DNA from: Elioraea tepida
Lineage (GTDB): Bacteria; Pseudomonadota; Alphaproteobacteria; Acetobacterales; Acetobacteraceae
Direction: 5' to 3'
Length of the DNA: 64,000 nucleotides
Assembly (NCBI RefSeq): GCF_019203965.1
Contig: NZ_CP076448.1
Location: 186,001 to 250,000, forward strand
Positions 43,601 through 51,645 of this stretch are shown in pieces. Position numbers and translations under genes: made by a program. The notes under the pieces are model-generated. The model was given only the letters and a program-made list of their open reading frames with translations. It did no database searches and had not been told where the DNA came from. Each line of letters begins with the position of its first letter. The stretch's first letter is position 1.

Positions 43601-43730
43601 CTGGGTGATCGTCGGCGGCATGACGGTTGGCACCGTGTTCACGCTGTTCGTCGTTCCTGCCGCCTACACGGTGCTCGCGCGGCGCCGGCGCGTCGCGCTC
43701 TCCGAGGCCGCTCCGGCGCCGGCGGAGTAG
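40668..43730 (+). CDS. RND efflux pump permease subunit (second system)
   Basis: A 1020-residue HAE1-type RND transporter. N-terminal CIRRPVLATVMSLMIVLVG helix, TM4 Asp pair in GLVVDDAIVMLENIARY, TM10 Lys in ITKNGILIVEFANQLREQG. GTG start 3 bp after the adaptor stop. Sequence differs enough from the first RND permease (different periplasmic loops) that this is an independent system rather than a recent duplication. Likely induced by whatever ligand releases the putative TetR repressor. Confidence 0.93.
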   Translation: MTLSELCIRRPVLATVMSLMIVLVGLVSYDRLTVREYPNIDEPVVTVETTYRGASAEIVESRITTPLEESLAGIEGIEVISSISRQERSQITLRFRVTRDPDGAANDVRDRVARVRAQLPAEIDEPVVRKVEADAQPIIYLAFSSDRHSPLEVTDIADRLVKTRLQNLPGVANVRIFGERRYSMRIWLDPVRLAAYGLTPADVEDALRRQNVEIPTGRLESGNREFNVVAETDLRSPAEFERLRIREVRGYLVRLADVGRAEIGPEDERVVARFNGEAAVALGIIKQATANPLDVSAAVREAFPAVRALLPEGMRVEVGYDSSVFIDRAIRNVFRVIGEAMLFVLVVIFLFLRSVRATLIPLVTIPVSLIGAFAFMLALGFSINTLTLLAFVLAVGLVVDDAIVMLENIARYIEQGMEPIAAAIRGAREIGFAVVAMTITLAAVYVPMAFQTGRTGRLFVEFALTLAAAVIVSGFVALTLSPMMCSRLLTHEPKRGALYRFGERALDALTAGYRAALRAALGIRPVVFALALLLGGFSWVMLGLIRSELSPTEDRGIIVGIAIAPDGATIDYTQRWLRPLERAFAETPEVTRHFTVAGFPVVSQGIMFAGLSDWSQRERSSAEIAQSLFPRFFATPGVLAFPVLPPSLGQPPIDKPVQFVLQTSGPYEELQRAAEAMLAEARQIPILTGLDSDLRLNKPQVRLTIDRDKAAALGLSEERIARSLETLLGGRKVTTFKMNGKQYDVIVQVDPAERTRPQDVLDIFLRTPSGAEVQLANLVRLEETVAPRELNHFNKLRSATISATLAPGATLGEALAALEAAAARVLPPTVQVDYTGVSREFRSTSASLALTFLLALAFIYLVLAAQFESFVDPLVIMLSVPLAVGGALAALWLNGITLNVYSQIGLITLIGLITKNGILIVEFANQLREQGLEMLDAVVEASALRLRPVLMTTAATVLGATPLALAEGAGAESRQAIGWVIVGGMTVGTVFTLFVVPAAYTVLARRRRVALSEAAPAPAE

Positions 43731-44047
43731 TGGCGGCAGGTTGCCGAGGAGCCGCGGCGGCGCGAGACTGCACGCGGTTTTCGCGCTCGACGTTCTCCGG
43801 GGAAACGCCGCATGCTGCCGTTCCTGCGCTCCTTGGCCGAGCTGATCCGGTCGCTCGCGCCGTCGGCCGGGTTCGTCATCCCGATCGGCTCGGTGGAACG
43901 CCGTCGGCCGACCGGGCTCGACGGCACTGATCGCCATCGCCTCCGCATGGCTCAGCTGGACGGGCGCGCGAGCGGCACGCCGGGGGTGCCGAGGGGCACG
44001 CACGGCCGAACGCTCCAGATGGCGGCGGTGCGCCACCCCGCTGAGTC
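43731..44047. other. 317-bp region with a possible creatininase-family remnant
   Basis: Between the second RND permease and the MFS gene. The frame from ATG 43812 reads MLPFLRSLAELIRSLAP...GFVIPIGSVE..., resembling the opening of creatininase-family proteins (VxxPIGSxEQHGPHLPLGTD). The expected metal-binding EQHGPHLP is replaced by ERRRPTGL, and the following GTD-like point slips frame (ALIAIASAW in another frame). The full frame to 44075 overlaps the MFS start. Probably a short decayed remnant or chance similarity. Confidence 0.35.
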
Positions 44048-45322
44048 GTGGCCATGCGTCACGGCGTGTCCGTGACCGCGATGGCGCCTTCGCCTCGGCC
44101 CTCGATCGGGCGGCTGTTCGTCACCATCTCCCTGCCGCTCTCAGCCGGCGCGGCGCTCAATCAGCTCAACCGGGCCGTCACCGCCGTCATCGCGCCAGTG
44201 CTCGCGGACGCGTTCTCGCTCACGGCCTCCGATCTCGGGCTGATGGGAGCGGTGCTGTTCGCGGCGTATGCGCTGGCGCAGCTTCCCGTCGGCGCGGCGC
44301 TCGACCGTTACGGCCCGCGTCGGGTTCAGGCATCGCTGATGCTGGTGATCGCTTCCGGAGCGCTGGTGTTCGCCGCGTCTGACGGGCTCGCGCAGCTTCT
44401 GGTCGGGCGCGCGCTTCTCGGCATCGGCATCTCGGCGGCGCTGATGGCGCAGCTGAAGGCGACGCGGCAGTGGTTCCCCGCCGGGAAGGTCGCGACCGTG
44501 GCAGGCTGGACGGTCGCGTTGTCCTCGCTGGGCGGGATCGTCGCCACCGTTCCGGCGGAATGGGCAGCGGCGCATTTGGGCTGGCGCGGCGTGTTCATCG
44601 CCGTCGCAGCCATCGCCCTTCTCGCAGCGGCCTGGATCTGGCTGCAGGTTCCTGACGTGCCGTGGCAGGGAGTCTCATCCGGCGGGCTGTCGGCGGAAGC
44701 GGCAACGCTTGCACGCATTCTCCGCCACCCGGCCTTCGTCCGCCTCGTTCCCTGCGTGATCTTTCTCTCGGCTCTGAACTTCACCTGGCAGGGGCTCTGG
44801 CTCGGGCCCTGGCTGCGCGATGTCGCAGGCCTCGACGGGCCGGGGCGGGCCGAGGTTCTGCTGTTCTACGCGCTCGGCTTCACCGCCGGATCGTTCTTCT
44901 CCGGTATCGTGCAGGCGCGGCTGGTCGCCGCCGGAGCGCACCCGATGGCGCTGATGGTTGCCTGCACGCTCGGCACGATCGCGCTGTCGCTCGCCTTCGC
45001 TCTCGGCCTCGGCCTGCCGCTCTGGCTCGGCTGGTCGCTCTGGCCGTTCCTCGCCTCCGTGGGCCCTGTCGGTTACACCCTCGTCTCGGCGCGGTTCCCC
45101 GCCTCGGAGACAGGGCGTGTCTCGACGGCGATCAACGCGGTGATGCTCGCAGTGGTGTTCGCCGAGCAGCAGGGGATCGGCGTGATCCTCGACCTCTGGC
45201 CGCGCACCGAAGCCGGTGGGTGGGACCCGCGGGGATACGCGGTGGCGCTTGCTCTGTCTGCGCTGCTTCAGGCCGGCGGGCTTGCGTGGCTGCTTCTCAG
45301 GCGGGAGGAGCGGGCGCCCTGA
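44048..45322 (+). CDS. MFS transporter
   Basis: A 424-residue major facilitator with about twelve hydrophobic helices. The loop 2-3 motif appears as GAALDRYGPRRVQA (family G-x-x-x-D-R-x-G-R-R), with a typical GRALLGIGISAALMAQLKATRQWF helix. GTG at 44048 or ATG at 44054 could be the start. Substrate unknown. Its 3' end overlaps the convergent amidase by 26 bp (45297-45322). Confidence 0.88.
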   Translation: MAMRHGVSVTAMAPSPRPSIGRLFVTISLPLSAGAALNQLNRAVTAVIAPVLADAFSLTASDLGLMGAVLFAAYALAQLPVGAALDRYGPRRVQASLMLVIASGALVFAASDGLAQLLVGRALLGIGISAALMAQLKATRQWFPAGKVATVAGWTVALSSLGGIVATVPAEWAAAHLGWRGVFIAVAAIALLAAAWIWLQVPDVPWQGVSSGGLSAEAATLARILRHPAFVRLVPCVIFLSALNFTWQGLWLGPWLRDVAGLDGPGRAEVLLFYALGFTAGSFFSGIVQARLVAAGAHPMALMVACTLGTIALSLAFALGLGLPLWLGWSLWPFLASVGPVGYTLVSARFPASETGRVSTAINAVMLAVVFAEQQGIGVILDLWPRTEAGGWDPRGYAVALALSALLQAGGLAWLLLRREERAP

Positions 45323-46715
45323 GGTGCCAGTCAGTCACGTTCTGGAAGGCGTGGCCAAGGCGGAACAGGGTCGGCTCGTCGAACGGGCGGCCGACGATCT
45401 GGTGCCCTGCCGGCAGGCCGTTGCGTGTGAAGCCGGAGGGAAGCGAGAGCGCGGGCAGGCCCAGATAGTTGAACAGCCGCGTGTTGCGCGGGATCGTGGC
45501 CTGCCAGCGCGCCCCGGTGGGAGCGCCGGCGTCGCTCTCGGCGATGGTCGGAACCGGGTCGAGAAGAACGGGCGCGAACAGGGCGTCGCAGCGGCTGAAC
45601 ACGGTGCGGCAGAAGGCCTCCGTGAGAGGTTTGCGCGCCCGAAGCGCATCGAGGTAGGTTGCGGCCGGAATGGCGAGGCCGGTCTCGAGCCGCGTGCGGA
45701 CGGCTTGCGTGTAGTCGTCGGCATGGTCGCGGAGCTGGGCGGCGTGCAGGGCGGCCGACTCGGCGAGGATGATCGTGCCCACGAGCGTGCGGATCTCGGC
45801 AAGCCCGGGCGCCTCAACCTCAACCACCGTCGCTCCCGCGGCCCGCCAGGCGGCGAGCGCGTCCTCGAGGATCACGCGCACCTCCTCGTGCACGCCCTCC
45901 CACAGGAAGCCGCGCGCGACGCCGATCACGAGACCCCGCGCGCCGCCCTCGATCGTGGCGAGGAAGTCGGGCGCGGGGCGTGCGGCGCAATCGGGATCGA
46001 GCGGGTCGGCGCCCGCGATCGCCTGCGTGACCAGCGCGACATCGTGCGCCGAGACGGCGAGCGGGCCGACCGTGTCGAGGCTTGCCGAGAGCGGCATCGC
46101 GCCGTGTCGTGAGACGAGGCCCCAGGTTGGCTTCAGACCCGTGATGCCGCAGATCGCCGCCGGCAGGCGGATCGAGCCGCCCGTGTCGGAGCCGAGCGCG
46201 GCAAGGGTGGCGCGTGCGGCGACGGCAGCGCCTGATCCTGACGACGACCCGCCGGTGATGTGCGCCGGGTTCCAGGGGTTGCGGACGTGCCCCGTGTGGT
46301 CGTTGTGGCCGGTCGGGTTGAAGGCGAACTCGGCCATGTTGAGCCAGGCGACCTGGACGGCGCCCGCGGCATCGAGGCAGGCGAGGGCCGTCGAGGTCGT
46401 CGCCGGCACATGGCCACGGCGCAGCTTCGCGCCGCATTCCGAGAGCTCGCCTGCGCGGTAGAACATGTCCTTGTGCGCCATCGGCACGCCGGCGAGCGGG
46501 CCGACGGGCTCGCCGCGCGCGATCGCCGCATCGATCCGCTCGGCCGCAGCAAGCGCCGCCTCGCGCCTCGGCCGCGCGACGGCGTTGAGGTGCGGCTGCC
46601 AGCGCTCGAGGGCGGCGAGAGAGGCCTCGGCTGCGGCGACGGCGCTGATCTCGCGTTTCCGGATCGCCTCCGCGAGCCTGCCGATGCCGAGGCCCAGGAT
46701 TCCCGCCGAGGTCAT
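45297..46715 (-). CDS. amidase (third of three)
   Basis: A 472-residue amidase-signature hydrolase. Lys in PMAHKDMFYR, glycine-rich TGGSSSGSGAAVAAR, nucleophile region GSDTGGSIRLPAAICG, and an FNYLGLPALSLPSGF end segment. A close paralogue of the amidase at 28163-29575 but without an AtzG-like partner. ATG at 46715 chosen; ATG 46739 is a possible longer start, and the open frame continuing far upstream is antisense to the ThDP enzyme. Divergent from that gene across 81 bp. Confidence 0.9.
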   Translation of the reverse strand: MTSAGILGLGIGRLAEAIRKREISAVAAAEASLAALERWQPHLNAVARPRREAALAAAERIDAAIARGEPVGPLAGVPMAHKDMFYRAGELSECGAKLRRGHVPATTSTALACLDAAGAVQVAWLNMAEFAFNPTGHNDHTGHVRNPWNPAHITGGSSSGSGAAVAARATLAALGSDTGGSIRLPAAICGITGLKPTWGLVSRHGAMPLSASLDTVGPLAVSAHDVALVTQAIAGADPLDPDCAARPAPDFLATIEGGARGLVIGVARGFLWEGVHEEVRVILEDALAAWRAAGATVVEVEAPGLAEIRTLVGTIILAESAALHAAQLRDHADDYTQAVRTRLETGLAIPAATYLDALRARKPLTEAFCRTVFSRCDALFAPVLLDPVPTIAESDAGAPTGARWQATIPRNTRLFNYLGLPALSLPSGFTRNGLPAGHQIVGRPFDEPTLFRLGHAFQNVTDWHLRAPAPPA

Positions 46716-46796
46716 GCCGCCCCCGCCTGTTCGCCGCATTGCCACCGCACTATAAGGGCAGCACGTTACGACCATAAGCCAGGGAACACGACCACG

Positions 46797-48614
46797 ATGG
46801 CGCATCTCGAAGCACGGCCTGCGGAGGGCGCGCGCGCCGGCGGCGCACGGTTGGCTGGGCGGCCGGGAGGGCGGCTGCTTGCCGACGCGCTGCGCGCCCA
46901 AGGGGTGACGCACGTGTTCCAGGTTGCCGGCGAGAGTTTCCTCGGCCTGCTCGACGGGCTTTACGAGAACCGATCGCATATCAGAACGATCACCTGCCGG
47001 TTCGAGGGTGCTGCGGTGAACATGGCCGAGGCGCACGGCAAGCTCACCGGCCGGCCGGGGGTGGCGATCGTCACGCGGGGCCCCGGTGCCTGCCACGGGT
47101 CGATCGGCATCCACATCGCGCAGCAGGACAGCACGCCGCTCGTGCTCCTCGTCGGCCAGATCCCGCGCGGCGACACCGACCGCGATGCTTTCCAGGAGAT
47201 CGACTATCGCCGGTTCTTCGGCGGCATCGCGAAATGGGTGACGCAGATCGACGACGCCGCGCGCATCCCCGAGCTTATGCACCACGCCTTCCAGGTCGCC
47301 CTGTCGGGCCGGCCCGGCCCCGTCGTGGTCGCGATCCCCGAGGACATGCAGACCGACATCGCCGACGTTCCTGACCCGAGGCCGGCGGTGGCACCGCGCA
47401 TTCTGCCCGACCCGGCGGCGATGGCGGAGCTGAAGCGCCTGCTTGCCCGCGCGCGGCGACCGCTCGTGATCCTCGGCCAGGGCGCGCACTGGACGGCCGA
47501 GGGCAAGGCAGACCTCGCGGCGTGGCTGATGGCGAACGAGCTTCCCGCCGCCGTCGGCTTCCGGCGCCAAGCGATCCTCGACAACACGCTCCCCGTATTT
47601 GCGGGCGATCTCGGCAATGGCGGCGACCCTGCCCTGTTCGCCAAGGCGCGCGAGGCCGATCTCGTCATCGCTGTGGGGTCGCGCTTGGGCGAGCCGGTGA
47701 CGCAGGGCTACACCGTGTTCACGCCGCCAAAACTCGAGGTGCCGCTCGTGCACGTGATGCCCGATGGCGGAGAGCTCGGCCGCGTCTACCAGGCCGATCT
47801 GCCGATCCAGTCCGACCTCAACGCCTTCGCTGCAGCGGCGCGCGCGACCGTCACGGTCGAGCCCGCTTGGCGCGCCTGGACGCGCGAGATCCGCGCCAAC
47901 CGGCTCAAGTGGTCGGGAGAGGTTCCCGCCTACGAGGGGCGGCTCAACCTCGGCGCGGCTATGAAACAGCTCGAGGCGATGCTTCCCCCCGATGCAATCG
48001 TGACCACCGATGCCGGCAATTTCTCCGGCTGGGGCGTGCGATTCATCAACTACGGCGCCGGACAAGTCCTGATCGGACCCTGCTGCGGCGCGATGGGATA
48101 TTCGGTGCCGGCGGGGATCGCGGCGAAGCTTCTCTTCCCGGAACGGACCGTCATCAGCATGGTCGGCGATGGCGGGTTCCTGATGAACGGCCAGGAGATC
48201 GCGACCGCCTTCCACCACGGCGTCAACCCCGTGATCCTGGTGTTCAACAACCAAATGTATGGCACGATCCGGATGCATCAGGAGCGCGACTATCCCGGCC
48301 GCGTCTCCGGCACGGCGCTGACCAACCCGGATTTCGCGAAGTTCATCGAGGCCTATGGCGGCCACGGCGAAGTGGTGCAGGAGACGGCAGAGTTCGCCCC
48401 GGCGATGGAGCGTGCTCTCGCTTCCGGAAAGCCCGCGCTCGTCGAGCTCCGCATGAACCCCGACCAGATCACGACGCGCACGACGCTGACCGCCATGCGC
48501 GCCGCCGCGAAACCGCAGGCCAAGCCGGCCCGGCCCAACAAGAAACCGGCGAAGCGAGCCGCGACTGCGCGCGGCCGCGCCGCTAAGCCCGCCGCCAAGC
48601 CCAAGAAGCGCTAA
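46797..48614 (+). CDS. thiamine diphosphate-dependent enzyme (acetolactate synthase-like) with Lys/Ala-rich tail
   Basis: A 605-residue ThDP enzyme of the acetohydroxyacid synthase/benzoylformate decarboxylase superfamily. PYR domain with the activating Glu in VFQVAGESFLGLL, central domain from about residue 200, and PP domain with the GDGGFLMNGQEI...NN metal/ThDP motif (NNQMYGTI). The core ends near residue 568 (LVELRMNPDQITTRTTL). The last ~37 residues form a basic AKP/PAK-type tail (for example KPARPNKKPAKRAA) like histone H1 or bacterial Alg/HctB proteins, unusual for this family. No regulatory ilvN-type subunit adjoins. Substrate unknown; the Glu rules out Xsc-like sulfoacetaldehyde acetyltransferase as a confident call. 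Confidence 0.86.
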   Translation: MAHLEARPAEGARAGGARLAGRPGGRLLADALRAQGVTHVFQVAGESFLGLLDGLYENRSHIRTITCRFEGAAVNMAEAHGKLTGRPGVAIVTRGPGACHGSIGIHIAQQDSTPLVLLVGQIPRGDTDRDAFQEIDYRRFFGGIAKWVTQIDDAARIPELMHHAFQVALSGRPGPVVVAIPEDMQTDIADVPDPRPAVAPRILPDPAAMAELKRLLARARRPLVILGQGAHWTAEGKADLAAWLMANELPAAVGFRRQAILDNTLPVFAGDLGNGGDPALFAKAREADLVIAVGSRLGEPVTQGYTVFTPPKLEVPLVHVMPDGGELGRVYQADLPIQSDLNAFAAAARATVTVEPAWRAWTREIRANRLKWSGEVPAYEGRLNLGAAMKQLEAMLPPDAIVTTDAGNFSGWGVRFINYGAGQVLIGPCCGAMGYSVPAGIAAKLLFPERTVISMVGDGGFLMNGQEIATAFHHGVNPVILVFNNQMYGTIRMHQERDYPGRVSGTALTNPDFAKFIEAYGGHGEVVQETAEFAPAMERALASGKPALVELRMNPDQITTRTTLTAMRAAAKPQAKPARPNKKPAKRAATARGRAAKPAAKPKKR

Positions 48615-49131
48615 AGCAGGGTCGAGACGGCACCGGCGACCGCCCCAGCGGCGAGAAGCAGAAGCGGGTGCACGGTCGTCATGGCCGAGACCACCGCGAC
48701 AGAGGCGACCACGAGCAGAATGAGGCCTCCCGCCCCGAGGCTCGACGTGATCAGGACGCCCGATGAGGCGACGAGCGCAACCGAGAGGGGCAGGAGCGCG
48801 GCACGGAGCAGCGTCTGCCGCGCGGGGGGGATGCGCGCGGCCCAGGAGCAGACGGCGAGCACCGAGATCACGCTCGTCGGGCCGACGAAGGCCGCCATGG
48901 CGGCGAGCCCTCCCACCCAGCCGCCGAGCCTCCCCCCCCCATGACTTCCCAGCCGATCAGCGCCACGATCATCGCGTTCGGCCCGGGCGCGAACTGGCTG
49001 ATGGCGTAGAGCTCGGCGAACCGCGCGGGCTCGAGCCAGCCGTTCGACACGACAGCGATCCGATAGATCTCGGGCACGATCGCGATCGCCCCGCCGACCG
49101 CGAGCAGCGACAGGCCCAAGGAGACGGCCAT
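48611..49131 (-). pseudogene. chrA: chromate transporter half-gene (second CHR domain), frameshifted
   Basis: Second half-size CHR-domain gene. ATG at 49131 overlaps the first half-gene's stop by one base (TGATG), the usual coupling. Residues MAVSLGLSLLAVGGAIAIVPEI, ISQFAPGPNAMIV and IGWEVM match the family; then a run of nine G (minus strand, 48932-48940) puts the frame out, and the continuation LGGWVGGLAAMAAFVGPTSV to the stop at 48611 is in another frame. One base fewer or two more would restore it. Might be slippage, a sequence error in the homopolymer, or a real lesion. Its stop overlaps the ThDP enzyme end by 4 bp. Confidence 0.72.
48932..48940 (+). repeat. nine-base C/G homopolymer at the chrA frameshift
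   Basis: C9 on the plus strand (G9 in the coding strand) exactly where the second chrA half loses frame. Homopolymers of this length are prone to replication slippage and to sequencing indels. Confidence 0.9.
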
Positions 49132-49713
49132 CACGTGCAGCAAGAGCAAAAATCTGGCCGGAGCCTCCCGAACGCGCCGTGCAGGGCGAGCGAGAGCGGG
49201 ATGGCCGCAAGAAGCACGAGCGCAAGCAGCAGGCGAAGCAGCGCGACCGCTCCGAACACGCCGGCGAAGACGAGGAGGCCGAGCGGGCTGCTGCGGATCG
49301 GCTCTCCCATGCGCCACGCGGTTCCGAGCAGGAGCCCCGCCGCCGCTGCCGCCATGCCGAGAAGCGCACCCTGCATCGCGGGAAGATGCGTAAGCGCTCG
49401 CAAGCGTGGCGAGCAGCATCGCGATCAGCACCGGCACGACGACCATTCCGGCGACGGCGGCGGCAGCCCCGCGCGCGCCGCCATGGCGATCGCCGAAGGC
49501 GGCAGCGAGGTTGATCACGTTCGGCCCGGGCAGGATCTGCCCGAGCGCAAGCAGCTCGGCGAACTCCGGGCCGGTGAGCAGGCGCCGGCGCTCGACGAGC
49601 TCGCGCCGGGCGAAGGGGAGCGTGCCGCCGAAGCTCTGCACCGAGATGCTCAGAAAGAGAAGGAAGATCTCCCGCGGTGCAAGCGGCGCCGGCCTCTGAC
49701 CGTCCAGTTCCAT
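49131..49713 (-). pseudogene. chrA: chromate transporter half-gene (first CHR domain), frameshifted
   Basis: First half-size CHR-domain gene. ATG at 49713 (MELDGQR), 1 bp after the ggt stop. Family segments: SISVQSFGGTLPFARRELVERRRLL, ALGQILPGPNVINLA. The frame is intact to about 49405 (LLATLASA) and then resumes in another frame as THLPAMQGALLGMAAAAAGLLLGTAW down to a natural stop at 49131-49133. The break is near 49390-49405 with no homopolymer. With the second half it would form a two-subunit chromate/sulfate-type transporter. Confidence 0.7.
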
Positions 49714-49714
49714 C

Positions 49715-51520
49715 TCAGCGGCCGACGGCATAGCCCTGCATGCCGCGCGGATTGGCCCCCGCCTTCAGGAGCCCGTTCTCGAGCCGCGCCGCCGAAAGCC
49801 TTCCCTCGCTCCACGGACCGCCGACCTCGACGTCATGGCCGCGGCGGGCGAGCGCCTCCGCGACCTCCGGCCCGAACCGCTCCTCGATCACCACCCGCCC
49901 TGGCCGTGCCGGCCGTGGCCAGAACGAGGACGGCCAGTGCTCGCAGTGGAAGGCGGGAGCGTCGATCGCCTGCTGGATGTCGAACCGGTGGTGGATCATC
50001 CGCAACAGGAAGGCGAGCGACCACTGGTCCTGCTGTTCGCCGCCGGGCGTGCCGTAGGCCATCCAGGCCCTCCCGTCCTTCAGCGCCATCGAGGGCGACA
50101 GCGTCGTACGCGGCCGCTTCCCAGGGGCAAGCCCGTTCGGATGATCCTCGCGGAGCCAGAACATCTGCCCGCGCGTGCCGAGCGGAACGCCGAGCTCCGG
50201 GATCACCGGGCTTGACTGCAGCCAGCCACCCGAGGGCGTGGCGGAGACCATGTTGCCGTGACGGTCGATCACGTCGACATGGCAGGTGTCACCGCCGATC
50301 GCACCGAGGCGTGCGACCGTTGGCTCGCCCGCGCCGGTGTTGGAGCCGTAGCTCGCGGCATCGCGGTGCCGCGCCGCGTGATCGACCCACGGGGTGACAC
50401 GGCCGGGCACCCTGCCTGGGCGAAGCTCAAACGAGGCGGTCTCGCCGATGAGCCGCCGGCGATGGTCGTTATAGTCGTCGGAGAGCAGATGCGCGAGCGG
50501 AACATCGACGAAGTCCGGGTCGCCATACCAGGCCTCGCGGTCGGCGAAGGCGAGCTTCTGCGCCTCGATGATGCAATGGAGAAAGTGGGGGTCGAGCGGT
50601 GAGGTGGCATCGAGGTCGAAACCCTTGAGCAGGGCGAGCGTCTGGAGATAGGCGGGCCCCTGGCTCCACGGCCCGCACTTGAGCACCGTCACCCCGCGAT
50701 ACGTGTAGGCGAGCGGCTCCTCGTAGCGCGCCTGCCAGCGTGCGAGGTCGTCGGCGGTGAGCAGCCCGCGATGAGTTCGGCCGGAGACGTCGAGCACGTC
50801 CGTTCCGCGACAGAACCGGTCGATCGCCTCCGCCACGAAGCCGCGATACCAGGCGCGACGCGCGGCCTCGATCTGCGCCACGCGATCAGCGCCCGCCGAC
50901 TCGCCCTCGCGCAGGACCCGCTCGTAGGTCTCGGCAAGCGCTGTGTTGCGGAACAGCGTGCCCGGCTCTGGCACTTCGCCGCCCGGAAGGAACACCGCGG
51001 CCGAGCTGGTCCAGGCAGCGGTGAAGAGCGGCTGCATGGTGCTGATCGTGGCGCTGATCCGCGGCACCACCGGAACGCCGTGGCGTGCGTAGGAGATCGC
51101 GGGCGCGAGCGCCTCGCGCAGGCTGATCGTTCCCCAGTCGCGCAGCATGAGCATCCACGCATCGAAGGCGCCGGGAACGACAGCGGGCAGAAGGCCGGTG
51201 CCCGGGATCAGCTCGTGGCCGAGCTCGTCGCGCAGCTTCGCGATTGTCGCGGCTGCGGGGGCAGGCCCCTGGCCGCAGATCACGCTCTGTCGGTTCTCGG
51301 CGGCGCTGTGGAGCAGGATCGGCACATCTCCGAGGGGCCCGTTGAGGTGCGGCTCCGCCACCTGAAGCACGAAGCCCGCGGCGACGGCGGCATCGAAGGC
51401 GTTGCCGCCGCGCTCGAGCACGCCCATGCCGGCGGCGGAGGCGAGCCAATGGGTGGAGGCGACGACGCCGAACGTGCCGAGGATCTCGGGGCGGGTGGTG
51501 AAGGTCGGGGACCAGCTCAT
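49715..51520 (-). CDS. ggt: gamma-glutamyltransferase family protein (second copy)
   Basis: A 601-residue Ntn hydrolase of the GGT family, longer than the copy at 15786. VVASTHWLASAAGMGVLERGGNAFDA and the nucleophile Thr in GGDTCHVDVIDRHGN are visible, followed by PSGGWLQSSPVIP. No clear signal peptide. The two copies differ strongly and so probably act on different gamma-glutamyl or amide substrates. Transcribed leftward with the chrA halves; divergent from soeA across 125 bp. Confidence 0.86.
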   Translation of the reverse strand: MSWSPTFTTRPEILGTFGVVASTHWLASAAGMGVLERGGNAFDAAVAAGFVLQVAEPHLNGPLGDVPILLHSAAENRQSVICGQGPAPAAATIAKLRDELGHELIPGTGLLPAVVPGAFDAWMLMLRDWGTISLREALAPAISYARHGVPVVPRISATISTMQPLFTAAWTSSAAVFLPGGEVPEPGTLFRNTALAETYERVLREGESAGADRVAQIEAARRAWYRGFVAEAIDRFCRGTDVLDVSGRTHRGLLTADDLARWQARYEEPLAYTYRGVTVLKCGPWSQGPAYLQTLALLKGFDLDATSPLDPHFLHCIIEAQKLAFADREAWYGDPDFVDVPLAHLLSDDYNDHRRRLIGETASFELRPGRVPGRVTPWVDHAARHRDAASYGSNTGAGEPTVARLGAIGGDTCHVDVIDRHGNMVSATPSGGWLQSSPVIPELGVPLGTRGQMFWLREDHPNGLAPGKRPRTTLSPSMALKDGRAWMAYGTPGGEQQDQWSLAFLLRMIHHRFDIQQAIDAPAFHCEHWPSSFWPRPARPGRVVIEERFGPEVAEALARRGHDVEVGGPWSEGRLSAARLENGLLKAGANPRGMQGYAVGR

Positions 51521-51587
51521 CGGTGTCCTCCGTGCGCGCCCGGCCCCTATAGTGCGCGCCCTCCTCCCTGGCCAGGGGAAGGGCGGT

Positions 51588-51633
51588 TTGACGCCGCTCG
51601 TGCGCGCGCCTAGCGTCCGGCTGTCTTCGGGAG
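51588..51633 (+). promoter_or_regulatory. promoter and leader of soeABC
   Basis: TTGACG at 51588-51593, 17-nt spacer, TAGCGT at 51611-51616. The blocks CTAGCGTCCGGC (51610-51621) and GTCTTCGGGAG (51623-51633) are identical to blocks in the same order upstream of the ssu-type binding-protein gene (7718-7729 and 7738-7748). The second block provides a GGGAG 13 nt before the soeA ATG. Confidence 0.5.
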
Positions 51634-51645
51634 CGTTCCGCGGGA

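Noticed and set aside
46716-48365. Upstream extension of the third amidase on the minus strand
   Set aside because: Antisense to the ThDP enzyme; amidase homology begins only at the ATG near 46715.
46797-48614. Calling the ThDP enzyme sulfoacetaldehyde acetyltransferase (Xsc), which would have completed a sulfonate pathway
   Set aside because: The PYR-domain motif (VAGESFLG) and overall pattern fit acetolactate synthase/benzaldehyde-lyase-like enzymes better than Xsc.
49131-49145. A third frameshift in chrA near 49145
   Set aside because: The apparent change of frame is the natural stop of the first half-gene overlapping the ATG of the second (TGATG).
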